A stretch of DNA of 64,000 nt from an uncultured Eubacterium sp. (lineage in GTDB: Bacteria; Bacillota_A; Clostridia; Lachnospirales; Lachnospiraceae). The DNA lies in NCBI GenBank assembly GCA_910589045.1, contig CAJUSH010000005.1, positions 33,331 through 97,330 on the forward strand, in the 5' to 3' direction. The translations under genes and the position numbers were made by a program. Below the pieces are notes generated by a model. It was given only the letters and a program-made list of their open reading frames with translations. It searched no databases and had not been told where the DNA came from. Positions 15,760-23,558 of this stretch are shown here, one piece after another (the first letter of the stretch is position 1; each line of letters opens with the position of its first letter).

Positions 15760-16587
15760 ATGGCAACCGGCATTTACCAGGCGCGAAAAAAGGACGGGAC
15801 CCTTTACTACCGCGCAAATATCCATTATAAAGGAAAACACATTTCCCTCGGCAGCTACCCCACCCCGGAGGAAGCGGGCGCCGTCCACGCACAGGCGCGC
15901 GCCATGCTCGCGGACGAACAGAGTACGCTGCCGGATGCCTTTTTGCGCTATGAAAAGCTGCCCTTTGAAAAGACGGTCATCCTGCTGAATTACCGTGACA
16001 GGGGATTGTATTTCGGCACGCCGATCTATCTGCAGTCACCCAGCTTTTTTGTCTATTATCTGACACCCGAGGTGGAGCTGAAATTTGACAGCGACGATCT
16101 GTTCTATTATGCAAGCCACCGCATCCTGCAGCGGGGCGGCCATCTCTACACAAACGATTACGGCATGCAGGTAACGCTCCTCTCCCGCTACGGCATTAAA
16201 AATTATGCAGTTGCAGGGGTCGACTACGAATTTGTAAACGGAGACCCTTTCGATTTCCGCTACGAAAATATCCGAAACATCAACCCCTACTATGGTGTGA
16301 GCCGTCTTGACGCGGGCGGGCGCATCTCCTATCTGACGCGCATCCACATCAACGGCAACTACCAGATCGGCATCTACGCCAGCGAAACCGATGCCGCCGT
16401 CGCCTACAACAAGGCAGTGGACCTCGCTCGGGCCGCCGGTATCGAGCGAAACTATCCGACGAACTATATAAACGGACTCACCGGCAGCGCCTACGCTCAG
16501 ATCTACACAAGAATCAAGGTTTCAAAGGCTTATCGCGATTATCTGCAGGCGCAGTCCGCTCCCGGCGCCCGCTCCTGCGCCGACTGA
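15760..16587 (+). CDS. Degenerate HNH protein with two AP2-like domains
   Basis: A 275-residue protein, start supported by the ribosome binding site AAAGGGAG. Residues about 16-50 (YYRANIHYKGKHISLGSYPT, then an A-rich helix) and about 187-238 (YLTRIHINGNYQIGIYASET, then AAVAYNKA) each look like an AP2 DNA-binding domain: three strands with GxY/GxF turn and an Ala-rich helix. Between them, residues about 152-172 resemble an HNH core, but D155-Y156 replaces the catalytic D-H and D165-F166-R167 replaces D-N-R, so nuclease activity is doubtful. Free-standing HNH-AP2 proteins are usually phage or homing endonucleases; this one looks like a domesticated DNA-binding derivative. Function unknown. Repeat copy C lies just upstream. 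Confidence 0.65.
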   Translation: MATGIYQARKKDGTLYYRANIHYKGKHISLGSYPTPEEAGAVHAQARAMLADEQSTLPDAFLRYEKLPFEKTVILLNYRDRGLYFGTPIYLQSPSFFVYYLTPEVELKFDSDDLFYYASHRILQRGGHLYTNDYGMQVTLLSRYGIKNYAVAGVDYEFVNGDPFDFRYENIRNINPYYGVSRLDAGGRISYLTRIHINGNYQIGIYASETDAAVAYNKAVDLARAAGIERNYPTNYINGLTGSAYAQIYTRIKVSKAYRDYLQAQSAPGARSCAD

Positions 16588-16652
16588 CCGGCACGCACAG
16601 CCGTATCGTCAAAAGCATATCCGGCCGTTCTCAGACAAACCGGTACGTCCCT

Positions 16653-17465
16653 TCATTGCAAAGGTACCTCCTGTGCAAATGGGCTGTGCAGGTCAAAGCC
16701 GTGGTTCATCGGTCCTTTTCCCGCACCCAGATCAAGCATGGCCGCCAGCGCCCCCGACAGATAATCCTTCGCCCGCCGAATAGATGCAGGCAGATCAAAG
16801 CCCTTGGCAAGATTTGCGGCGATAGCTGAGGAAAGGGTACAACCTGTGCCGTGTGTGTTCGGATTATCGATATACGCTCCCTCGAACCATGTATATGTAT
16901 CCTCCGTGCAGAACAGGTCATCGGCATCACTCACATTGTGGCCGCCCTTGAGCAGAACGGCGCAGCCGTGCTTCCGGCTGATCGCCTGCGCCGCCGGAAG
17001 CATATCATCCTTCTCCCGAATTGTCATTCCCGCCAGGGCCTCCGCCTCCGGGATATTCGGCGTGACAAGGGCCGCGATGGGAAGCAGCTCCTCCTTTAAG
17101 GCGGATAACGCATCACGCTCCATAAGCTTCGAGCCGCTGGTGGCCACCATCACCGGGTCTACCACGATATTGTCTGCCCCGTAGTGCCGCAGACGCCTTC
17201 CGATGACACGAAACAGCTCTGCGGTTGGAACCATGCCGATCTTTACCGCATCGGGACGGATATCCGCAAATACCATGTCGATCTGCTGCTCCAAAAACTC
17301 CGGTGGTACTGAAAAAATTCCTGCCACGCCGGTAGTGTTCTGGGCGGTCAGCGCCGCCAGCACGCTCATCGCGTAGACACCGTTCAAGGTCATTGCCTTG
17401 GTGTCTGCCTGAATACCGGCGCCTCCGCTGCAATCCGATGTAGCGATTGATAATGCTGTTTTCAT
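16653..17465 (-). CDS. thiD: Hydroxymethylpyrimidine/phosphomethylpyrimidine kinase
   Basis: A 270-residue ribokinase-fold kinase that phosphorylates HMP and HMP-phosphate to HMP-diphosphate for thiamine synthesis. The substrate loop SDCSGGAGIQADTKA lies near the N-terminus, DPVMVATSGSKL in the middle and the anion-hole NTHGTGCTLSSAIAA near residue 195. The start MKTALSIATSD has ribosome binding site AAAGGAGAA; a longer frame adds 19 atypical residues and is not used. It is the last gene of the thi operon, so HMP made elsewhere or salvaged enters here. Confidence 0.95.
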   Translation of the reverse strand: MKTALSIATSDCSGGAGIQADTKAMTLNGVYAMSVLAALTAQNTTGVAGIFSVPPEFLEQQIDMVFADIRPDAVKIGMVPTAELFRVIGRRLRHYGADNIVVDPVMVATSGSKLMERDALSALKEELLPIAALVTPNIPEAEALAGMTIREKDDMLPAAQAISRKHGCAVLLKGGHNVSDADDLFCTEDTYTWFEGAYIDNPNTHGTGCTLSSAIAANLAKGFDLPASIRRAKDYLSGALAAMLDLGAGKGPMNHGFDLHSPFAQEVPLQ

Positions 17466-17561
17466 ATGAATTCTCCTTTTTTTGCAATATGTATAGAAAG
17501 CGGCGAAACGTGGTGCCCCCATCCGCCGCCGGGTTACCTGTTGTCCGTGCCCGCAGTCTAA

Positions 17562-18200
17562 TCAGCTCACGAGCATCTCTGCCTGTGCCCGTATCCTGCG
17601 CGCCGCCTGCTCGATATCCTGCGCTTTGAAAAGTGCCCGCACCACCGCAATTCCGCTCATGCCGCCGCCCTTTAGCGCCGCCATATTATCCGGCCCGATG
17701 CCGCCGATGGCGACGGCGGGTATGGACACGCTGGCACAAATCTCCTTTAGCTCCTGCAGCGTAATCCGAATCGCCTGTTGTTTGGTCTGCGACGCAAACA
17801 CCGCGCCCACACCGATATAATCCGCACCCGCAGCCTGTGCGGCCCGTGCCTGTTCCACGGTTTTTGCGGTAGCGCCGATGATAAAGCCCTCCGGCGCACG
17901 GGCGCGGATTTTTGCCACCGGCGTATCCGCAGACCCCACATGAACGCCGTCCGCGCCGATGCGCAGTGCGGCGTCAACGTTGTCGTTTATGATAAGTGCC
18001 ACACCGAAGCGGTGACAAAGCTCCTTTAGCTCCTCTGCCTCCCGCATAAGGGCTTCCTCGTCCAGCTCCTTCTCCCGCAGCTGGACGAAGGTGGCGCCGC
18101 CTCTCAGCGCCGCCTCCACCTGATCACAGAGCGTGCCTGTATGCACGCAGCCCCGGTCCGTCACGGCGTACAAAAGCAGCATTTCCTTCCGAAATTTCAT
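17562..18200 (-). CDS. thiE: Thiamine-phosphate synthase
   Basis: A 212-residue TIM barrel that joins HMP-PP and thiazole phosphate to thiamine phosphate. Motifs in order: LLYAVTDR (strand 1), FVQLREKELDEE, LIINDNVDAALRIGADGVHVG and IGVGAVFASQTKQQA, then AIGGIGPDN. These are the HMP-PP and thiazole-phosphate binding segments of ThiE. The start has ribosome binding site AAGGAGAATC. It lies between the TenI-like gene and thiD in the riboswitch-controlled operon. Confidence 0.95.
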   Translation of the reverse strand: MKFRKEMLLLYAVTDRGCVHTGTLCDQVEAALRGGATFVQLREKELDEEALMREAEELKELCHRFGVALIINDNVDAALRIGADGVHVGSADTPVAKIRARAPEGFIIGATAKTVEQARAAQAAGADYIGVGAVFASQTKQQAIRITLQELKEICASVSIPAVAIGGIGPDNMAALKGGGMSGIAVVRALFKAQDIEQAARRIRAQAEMLVS

Positions 18201-18278
18201 ATTGATTCTCCTTAACTATACAGCCTATTTCCTTGCATTCCTTTGTTCCATCACCGCTGCCTGCCGCAGGGTATTTCA

Positions 18279-18896
18279 TTACGCGCGGGGCCTGCGCCCA
18301 AATTTCGATAGATACGCCTCCGCATCCCTGCACTCCATGGCAGCGCTCATCACACACGCTCCCGCGGCTCCCGCTTCATACACCTCAGCCATCCGCTCCG
18401 GCGTGATGCCGCCGATCGCATAGACGGGAACAAAAGCACATGCACATATTTCCCGCAAAAAATCCGTCCCCCGCCCCGGCAGTCCCTTCTTGCAGCCGGT
18501 GTCAAACACATGTCCCGCCGTGATGTAGGTACAGCCGGCCTGCTGTGCCGCCCTGGCCTCCTCCCGGGAATGGCACGAGGCGCCGATCACCGAAAAATAT
18601 GTCTTCTCCGCTTCATTAAGCGCCAGCAGACGTGGCAGCGGCAGATGGATTGCTCTGCAGCCCAGCTCCGCCGATACCTGCACAAAGCTGTGCAGGATAC
18701 ACGGCACATCATACGTTTTGCAGATGCATAATACCTCCCCCGCAAGCTTTTTGTACGCCTCCGGTGTCAGATTCTTCTCCCGTAAAATGATTCCTGCGGG
18801 CTTCGCCCGTGCAAGCCGCTCGATGCGTGTCAGAAACGGCTCCCCGCAGAGTAACCGATTGGTTACACATAAAATATCAAACAAACCGCTATACAT
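18279..18896 (-). CDS. tenI: TenI-like thiazole tautomerase (ThiE paralogue)
   Basis: A 205-residue ThiE-fold protein from the start MYSGLFDILCVTNR, whose ATG overlaps the end of thiH by 8 bp (translational coupling). It lacks several ThiE substrate residues but has AGHVFDTGCKKGLPGRG, the TenI signature with the His that shifts the thiazole double bond. TenI converts the ThiG product to the aromatic tautomer used by ThiE. Position between thiH and thiE supports this role. It could alternatively act as a second ThiE, but the signature favours TenI. Confidence 0.85.
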   Translation of the reverse strand: MYSGLFDILCVTNRLLCGEPFLTRIERLARAKPAGIILREKNLTPEAYKKLAGEVLCICKTYDVPCILHSFVQVSAELGCRAIHLPLPRLLALNEAEKTYFSVIGASCHSREEARAAQQAGCTYITAGHVFDTGCKKGLPGRGTDFLREICACAFVPVYAIGGITPERMAEVYEAGAAGACVMSAAMECRDAEAYLSKFGRRPRA

Positions 18897-20145
18897 AGAG
18901 ATAATCGTTGAGGACGGGCTGCAGTCCTTCCTCCGCGATGTCCCGGTACATCCGTTCCAGGCTGCGTCCGTCGTCAATTGCAAACTGCTCGTCGCCCGCC
19001 TCGCTCCCCTCCTGCTCCTTTCCGCCGTATTTTTGCTCATGGTCGCCGATACCCGTCGAGACTCCCGCAGAGACCTTTGTCGCGGCGATCCTTACGATGC
19101 CGTCCCGAAACTGCGCACTTTCCCGTGAGGATACCGTGATCCCCACATAGGGCAGAAAAATCCGATAAGCGCAGAGCACCTGACAAAGCTGCCTTTCATG
19201 GACGTCCATGGGATTTATGTTTTCGTTGTTGACAATCGGACGAAGCCTCGGACACGACAGGGACATTTCCGCGTAAGGGTATTTGCGCTGTAAATAATAA
19301 ACGTGGAGCGCACTCGCCAGGGCATCCTTCCGAAAATCCGAAAGACCAAGCAGCGCCGAGAAGGCGACGCCCCGCATCCCGGCCCGCAGCGCCCGCTCCT
19401 GGGCGTCAAACCGGTACGGCCAGACGCGCTTGTGGCCCAGAAGATGAAGCTGCTCGTATTTATCGGCGTCATAGGTTTCCTGAAAAACCGTCACATAGTC
19501 CGCACCGCATTCATGGAGATAGCGGTACTCATCCGTGTTTACCGGATAAATTTCCAGCCCTACCATACGGAAATATTTCCGCGCCAGCTTACAGGCCTCC
19601 CCGATATAGACTACATCGCTTTTGCTGCGGCTCTCCCCGGTCAGAATCAGTATCTCCTCCATGCCGCTGTCCGCGATGACCTTCATCTCGTGCTCGATCT
19701 GCTCCATTGACAGCTTCATGCGCTGAATGTGGTTGTAGCAGTTAAAGCCGCAGTAAACACAGTAATTTTCACAGTAGTTGGCGATATAAAGGGGCGTGAA
19801 CAGATAGACCGTATTGCCGAAGTGCCGGCTGGTTTCAAGCCTTGCCCGCTCTGCCATCGGTTCCAGAAACGCCTCCGCCGCGGGCGAAAGCAGCGCCTTC
19901 AAATCCTCGATGCCGCACGTCTCACGGCCAAGCGCCCTGCGCACATCCTCCGCCGTATAGCGGGAGGCATCAAAATCATTTACCTGCGCCATCACATTCC
20001 CGCAAACATCCGAAGAAATCCGCTCCATGCCCGGCAGGTATTCCATATGGCTTTTCCGGCTCGACGGGTCGCTTTCCAGGCGGTGCTTCTGCTCCAGCGC
20101 CTGCAAAGATAAATGCGGGGAGTCAACAAAAAACTGATTTTCCAT
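18889..20145 (-). CDS. thiH: 2-iminoacetate synthase (tyrosine lyase)
   Basis: A 418-residue radical-SAM enzyme that cleaves tyrosine to dehydroglycine and p-cresol, supplying the glycine imine for the thiazole ring. The iron-sulfur motif CENYCVYCGF (C-x3-C-x2-C) sits near residue 130, followed by EEILILTGESRSKSD and VFQETYDADKYEQLH, both conserved in ThiH. Use of ThiH instead of the oxygen-dependent glycine oxidase fits an anaerobe. It follows thiG by about 14 bp and overlaps the tenI start. Confidence 0.95.
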   Translation of the reverse strand: MENQFFVDSPHLSLQALEQKHRLESDPSSRKSHMEYLPGMERISSDVCGNVMAQVNDFDASRYTAEDVRRALGRETCGIEDLKALLSPAAEAFLEPMAERARLETSRHFGNTVYLFTPLYIANYCENYCVYCGFNCYNHIQRMKLSMEQIEHEMKVIADSGMEEILILTGESRSKSDVVYIGEACKLARKYFRMVGLEIYPVNTDEYRYLHECGADYVTVFQETYDADKYEQLHLLGHKRVWPYRFDAQERALRAGMRGVAFSALLGLSDFRKDALASALHVYYLQRKYPYAEMSLSCPRLRPIVNNENINPMDVHERQLCQVLCAYRIFLPYVGITVSSRESAQFRDGIVRIAATKVSAGVSTGIGDHEQKYGGKEQEGSEAGDEQFAIDDGRSLERMYRDIAEEGLQPVLNDYLYV

Positions 20146-20159
20146 TGTTCCAGTCCCTC

Positions 20160-20930
20160 CTAATCCCGCAGAAAACCGGTCAGCGGGTCTGAGGCGCTGG
20201 CGCCCCGGGTGAGTACCCGGCCAGGCCCCGCAAGATACGCCATGCGCCCCGCCTCAATTGCCTGCCTGAAGGCGGATGCCATCAGCGGCAGATTCCCGGC
20301 CGTCGCAAGCGCCGTGTTCGCCATGATTGCCGCCGCGCCCATCTCCATAGCCTCGCACGCCTGGGAGGGCCTGCCGATGCCCGCGTCTACGATGATCGGC
20401 AGATCGATCTCGTCGATCAATATCTGGATAAATTCCTTTGTCGCCAGACCCTTGTTGGAACCGATGGGCGAGGCCAGCGGCATGACGGCCGCGGCTCCGG
20501 CACTGACCAGGTCACGCGCCACGTTTAAGTCGGGATACATATACGGCATGACGACAAAGCCCTCCTTCGCCAGAATCTCCGTCGCCCGTATCGTCTCCTC
20601 GTTGTCGGGCAGCAGATACTTTGTGTCGCGCATGATCTCGATCTTCACAAAATCCCCGCAGCCAAGCTCTCGCGCAAGCCGGGCAATGCGCACTGCTTCT
20701 GCCGCGTTTCTCGCGCCGCTGGTGTTTGGAAGCAGCGTAACGCCCTTCGGTATAAAATCCAGGATGTTCTCCTGCTCCTTCGTGTTCGCGCGGCGCACCG
20801 CAAGCGTGATAATCTGCGCCCCTGCGTCCCGCACCGCCGCCTCAATAAGGTTTAAGGAATATTTTCCCGAGCCCAAAATGAAGCGGGAGTGAAATTCATG
20901 CCCTCCGATAATAAGTGTGTCATTTTTCAT
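20160..20930 (-). CDS. thiG: Thiazole synthase
   Basis: A 256-residue TIM barrel that assembles thiazole phosphate from 1-deoxyxylulose-5-phosphate, the ThiH imine and ThiS thiocarboxylate. The start MKNDTLIIGGHEFHSRFILGSGK, the Schiff-base lysine segment GDFVKIEIMRD and IVDAGIGRPSQACEAMEMGA are standard ThiG sequence. Length and order (thiF, thiG, thiH) are typical. Confidence 0.96.
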   Translation of the reverse strand: MKNDTLIIGGHEFHSRFILGSGKYSLNLIEAAVRDAGAQIITLAVRRANTKEQENILDFIPKGVTLLPNTSGARNAAEAVRIARLARELGCGDFVKIEIMRDTKYLLPDNEETIRATEILAKEGFVVMPYMYPDLNVARDLVSAGAAAVMPLASPIGSNKGLATKEFIQILIDEIDLPIIVDAGIGRPSQACEAMEMGAAAIMANTALATAGNLPLMASAFRQAIEAGRMAYLAGPGRVLTRGASASDPLTGFLRD

Positions 20931-20960
20931 GTGTTTTCCTCCAAATCAAGTTTCATATAT

Positions 20961-21686
20961 TCATCTGCCGATCATGGCTTCGCCGCTGTCTGCTGCCGAA
21001 CTGGCGGCGTCACCGGAATCCCTCCCTAAGAAATACTCTGGCTGCGGGTCCACAGAACCGACCTCTCCCGCCAATATCCGCAGCACCGCAAGCGCCTGAT
21101 GCATGGCGCACAGCGCCACCCGCGGAGCCACAAGCCCCGCATTTGCTTCCACGTCGCTGACGCCGTCGCCGCACAGATAAAAATGCTCCGTCACCCTTCT
21201 GGTTCTGATCTCGTTTGCGCTTCCAAGCCCCGCCATGCCGGATGCCGCGATTAGATACGCCTGCGGCATGGACGTGAGCACCGTCTCCGCCAGCATCGCC
21301 TTTGCCTGCGCGTCGTCAAAGGCCTCGCAGATGATATCCGCGCCCCGAAGAAGGGACGCCGCATTTTCCTCTGTGATGCGTACCGTGTGCGGTTCAAGCG
21401 CCGCACAGGGCGCGATCTCCCACAGATTTTCGGTCAGCGCGTCGGTCTTAAAGCTGCCGACCTGCGCCGCCTTATACTGCTGGCGGTGCAGATTTGTGAT
21501 ATCCACCCGGTCGAAATCGATCAGAATCAGCCTGCCGACACCCGCCCGCGCCAGCGCCACGGCGATATTTGAGCCAAGCCCCCCAAGGCCGCAGACGGCA
21601 ACCGTTGCCGCCGAAAAGCGCTCCTGACGTTCTTTTCCGTGGCGCGCTATGAGCGCCGCGTACATTTCCTCCCTCGTCGGAATCAT
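20961..21686 (-). CDS. thiF: ThiS adenylyltransferase
   Basis: A 241-residue E1-like enzyme that adenylates the C-terminal glycine of ThiS. The nucleotide loop VCGLGGLGSNIAVALARAGV and the following DFDRVDITNLHRQQY, which carries the Asp, Asn and Arg that bind ATP and Mg, are intact. It is the shorter clostridial form without an obvious zinc-cysteine cluster. Its ATG directly abuts the thiS stop codon, so adenylating enzyme and carrier are translated together. Confidence 0.93.
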   Translation of the reverse strand: MIPTREEMYAALIARHGKERQERFSAATVAVCGLGGLGSNIAVALARAGVGRLILIDFDRVDITNLHRQQYKAAQVGSFKTDALTENLWEIAPCAALEPHTVRITEENAASLLRGADIICEAFDDAQAKAMLAETVLTSMPQAYLIAASGMAGLGSANEIRTRRVTEHFYLCGDGVSDVEANAGLVAPRVALCAMHQALAVLRILAGEVGSVDPQPEYFLGRDSGDAASSAADSGEAMIGR

Positions 21687-21881
21687 TCAGCCACCTCCTA
21701 CAAAGCTGACAATCTCCAGCTCGTCGCCGTCGCCGAGCATCGTGCTCCCATACTGTGCCTTCGGGACAATCGCACCGTTTCGCTCCACTGCAAGCCTGCT
21801 GTTATCGTAGCCTTCACGCTCCAGAAATTCCGCAAGCGCCGTGCCCGCCGCGTCAAACTGCTCACCGTTTATTTTTACCAT
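21687..21881 (-). CDS. thiS: Sulfur carrier protein ThiS
   Basis: A 64-residue beta-grasp carrier from MVKINGEQFDAAG to the C-terminal SFVGGG; the terminal Gly-Gly is adenylated and then converted to a thiocarboxylate that donates sulfur to thiazole. The start has ribosome binding site AAAGGAG; an upstream in-frame ATG lies inside the riboswitch leader and is not used. It is the first gene of the thi operon. Confidence 0.93.
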   Translation of the reverse strand: MVKINGEQFDAAGTALAEFLEREGYDNSRLAVERNGAIVPKAQYGSTMLGDGDELEIVSFVGGG

Positions 21882-21931
21882 AGCTTTGCGCTCCTTTCCG
21901 TCTCCTTCCTTTTGCATGTGCATAAAATGCA

Positions 21932-21968
21932 CACAAAAAAGGAAGCTACCACCTGTCTGGTAACTTCC
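21932..21968 (-). terminator. Riboswitch-controlled terminator before thiS
   Basis: Minus-strand GGAAGTTACC and GGTAGCTTCC arms followed by six T residues, 22 nt downstream of the TPP aptamer and before the thiS start. Position fits a transcription-attenuation switch. Confidence 0.88.
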
Positions 21969-21990
21969 CGCTGTAACATATCGTATGTAT

Positions 21991-22070
21991 TTCCCTACGT
22001 TGGCATTATCCAAATCAGGTTATCGGTCGAAGGTCTACCTTCCTCTCAGCCTGTCACACAAGCTCCCGCC
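21991..22070 (-). ncRNA. TPP riboswitch (thi-box aptamer)
   Basis: The minus strand reads GGGAGCTTGTGTGACAGGCT, then GCTGAGAGGAAGG, then ACCGATAACCTGATTTGGAT and AATGCCAACGTAGGGAA. These are the invariant aptamer elements CUGAGA, ACCUGAU and the closing GCGNAGGGA-type strand. Thiamine pyrophosphate binding would stabilise the terminator at 21932-21968 and shut off thiSFGH-tenI-thiED. Confidence 0.97.
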
Positions 22071-22088
22071 TTTTTAATTGTTCTGGTT

Positions 22089-22117
22089 ATTATATTCCTC
22101 TTCGCCGCAGATTGCAA
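22089..22117 (-). promoter_or_regulatory. Promoter of the thi operon
   Basis: TTGCAA (22112-22117) and TATAAT (22089-22094) with 17-bp spacing on the minus strand, ending about 19 bp before the TPP aptamer. Confidence 0.8.
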
Positions 22118-22156
22118 GCAAATTCATGAAAAAATCTGAATAATTGTAACGGTTCG

Positions 22157-22210
22157 CATGTTCTTACGGACTGCGCAGTAAATGCACATTCCTGCCCCGT
22201 GAAAAGTAAC
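22157..22210 (+). repeat. Truncated right half of the 146-bp element
   Basis: CATGTTCTTACGGACTGCGC through CCGTGAAAAGTAAC matches the right 54 bp of copies A-C with one internal change (TGCACA). It is flanked by ACGGTTCG (22149-22156) and ACAGTTCG (22211-22218), an 8-bp pair with one mismatch. Directly after it, 22219-22316 starts GTTACTTTTTACACCCG, which resembles the inverted right end of the decayed copy at 15371-15478. Confidence 0.6.
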
Positions 22211-22319
22211 ACAGTTCGTTACTTTTTACACCCGAGCCATAGCATGACCTCTGGGTACGCAGCGTCTGCCCCGGCAAAGCGAGCGTACTGGCTGCGGGGC
22301 TGCGAAAGAACATGCGTCG

Positions 22320-22847
22320 TCAGGAACGCGCACCTGCTGCGCATTTTGCTTCCGCCTGTAAAATGCCCTCCGCCTTTGCCCGGATTTCAAAAAAGTCACG
22401 AAAGGATTTCTCCTCCTGACCGATAGTTTTTCCGATCGCCGTCAGACGTCTTTTTCCGACTCTCCGGTCCAGGATTGCAAAAATGCGGACCAGCATATTA
22501 TCACTTTCCAGGCTCCGTTCAATGCTCTGGTTGTCAAATATTTCAAACGCCTCGTAAAAGCACCTCTGGTCAAATACCCCAAGCTGTACGGCGGTGTCGT
22601 CCATAAATGCCAGCTCCAGGCTCATGCGCTTTTCGTATGTCTCGTCGTGCGGAAACAGCGGAGCCTTCACCCAGTTATTAAAATAATTGCCCGCGATAAG
22701 CTCCTTTCCGTCTAAGAGGATAGCCGCCCGCCCCTCATGGTCGGGACACCGGCTATAGCTGGTCGCAAAATACCGGATATGTCCCCGCAGGCATTTTGCC
22801 AGATATTCCGTCTCCAATTTTTTCCGAATACCGCTCCATCTCGCCAC
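22320..22847 (-). CDS. SF0329-like protein of unknown function
   Basis: A 175-residue soluble protein starting with GTG (MARWSGIRKKLETEY), preceded by AAGGAAGG about 10 nt upstream. The N-terminal part (HIRYFATSYSRCPDHEGRAAILLDGKEL) resembles the SF0329 family found in Lachnospiraceae and enterobacteria, where a short beta-rich region is followed by helices; residues about 128-150 (VGKRRLTAIGKTIGQEEKSF) are basic, ending in an Ala-rich tail. No catalytic motif is evident and no function is known. It lies between the thi operon promoter and leuD, on the same strand as both. Confidence 0.6.
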   Translation of the reverse strand: MARWSGIRKKLETEYLAKCLRGHIRYFATSYSRCPDHEGRAAILLDGKELIAGNYFNNWVKAPLFPHDETYEKRMSLELAFMDDTAVQLGVFDQRCFYEAFEIFDNQSIERSLESDNMLVRIFAILDRRVGKRRLTAIGKTIGQEEKSFRDFFEIRAKAEGILQAEAKCAAGARS

Positions 22848-22884
22848 AGTCAGTTTTCCTTCCTTTCAAATTACGGCCCCGGCT

Positions 22885-22944
22885 TTGCGCACGCCAGCCG
22901 CTAAAGCTACCGCCCCCGCTCTTGCGCACGCCAGCCGCTAAAGC
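22885..22944. repeat. 37-bp tandem repeat (about 1.6 copies)
   Basis: TTGCGCACGCCAGCCGCTAAAGC occurs perfectly at 22885-22907 and again at 22922-22944, with similar CCCCGG/CCCCGC lead-ins. It lies between the SF0329-like gene and the end of the open frame after leuD. Confidence 0.8.
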
Positions 22945-23060
22945 CAATCCCATTCGATCATGTCGCCGTGCTCCCGCACAATCCGGTACAGCTCCGCTTC
23001 ATTTTCAATGAGGGATATAATAATCTCCGCAATACAGAAAATTTCCTGCAGGATAAAACA
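22938..23060 (-). other. Open frame directly after the leuD stop, possible gene remnant
   Basis: Immediately after the leuD TGA the same frame stays open for 40 codons to a TAG at 22938-22940. The last part reads SLIENEAELYRIVREHGDM and IEWDWL, which looks protein-like. There is no ATG, GTG or TTG start with a ribosome binding site, so it is not called as a gene; it may be the 3' end of a lost gene. Confidence 0.3.
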
Positions 23061-23546
23061 TCACTGCGCGTTAATGTAGTTCACAAGCCCCTCCGCCTGG
23101 ATAATCTTCTGCATAAACTCCGGGAACGGCTGTCCCTGAAAGCTCTGACCCGTGGTCTTGTCGGTGATAACGCCGCTGTCAAAATCAATCTCCACCTCGT
23201 CGCCCGCCGCAATCGCCACAGCCGCCTCGGGGCACTCGATTATGGGAAGCCCGATGTTGATGGCATTGCGGTAGAAAATGCGCGCGAAGGTCTCCGCGAT
23301 GACACAGCTCACGCCTGCCGCCTTGATGGCGATGGGGGCATGCTCCCTCGACGAGCCGCAGCCAAAATTTTTGTTCGCCACGATAATATCCCCTGCCTGC
23401 ACCTTGCTTACAAACTCCTTGTCGATATCCTCCATGCAGTGTGTCGCCAGCTCCTTCGGGTCGGAGGAATTGAGATATCTTGCGGGAATGATGACATCCG
23501 TATCAACGTTATCCCCATATTTAAATACATGTCCGTTTGCTTTCAT
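23061..23546 (-). CDS. leuD: 3-isopropylmalate dehydratase small subunit
   Basis: A 161-residue swivel-domain subunit of the aconitase-family enzyme that isomerises 2- to 3-isopropylmalate in leucine synthesis. The signature NFGCGSSREHAPIAIKAAGV is complete and the length is that of the short clostridial and archaeal type. It lies 12 bp after leuC. leuA and leuB are not in the window, so the pathway is completed elsewhere. The leuCD type can also act on related substrates such as citraconate in isoleucine synthesis. Confidence 0.95.
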   Translation of the reverse strand: MKANGHVFKYGDNVDTDVIIPARYLNSSDPKELATHCMEDIDKEFVSKVQAGDIIVANKNFGCGSSREHAPIAIKAAGVSCVIAETFARIFYRNAINIGLPIIECPEAAVAIAAGDEVEIDFDSGVITDKTTGQSFQGQPFPEFMQKIIQAEGLVNYINAQ

Positions 23547-23558
23547 ATTCCATTCCTC

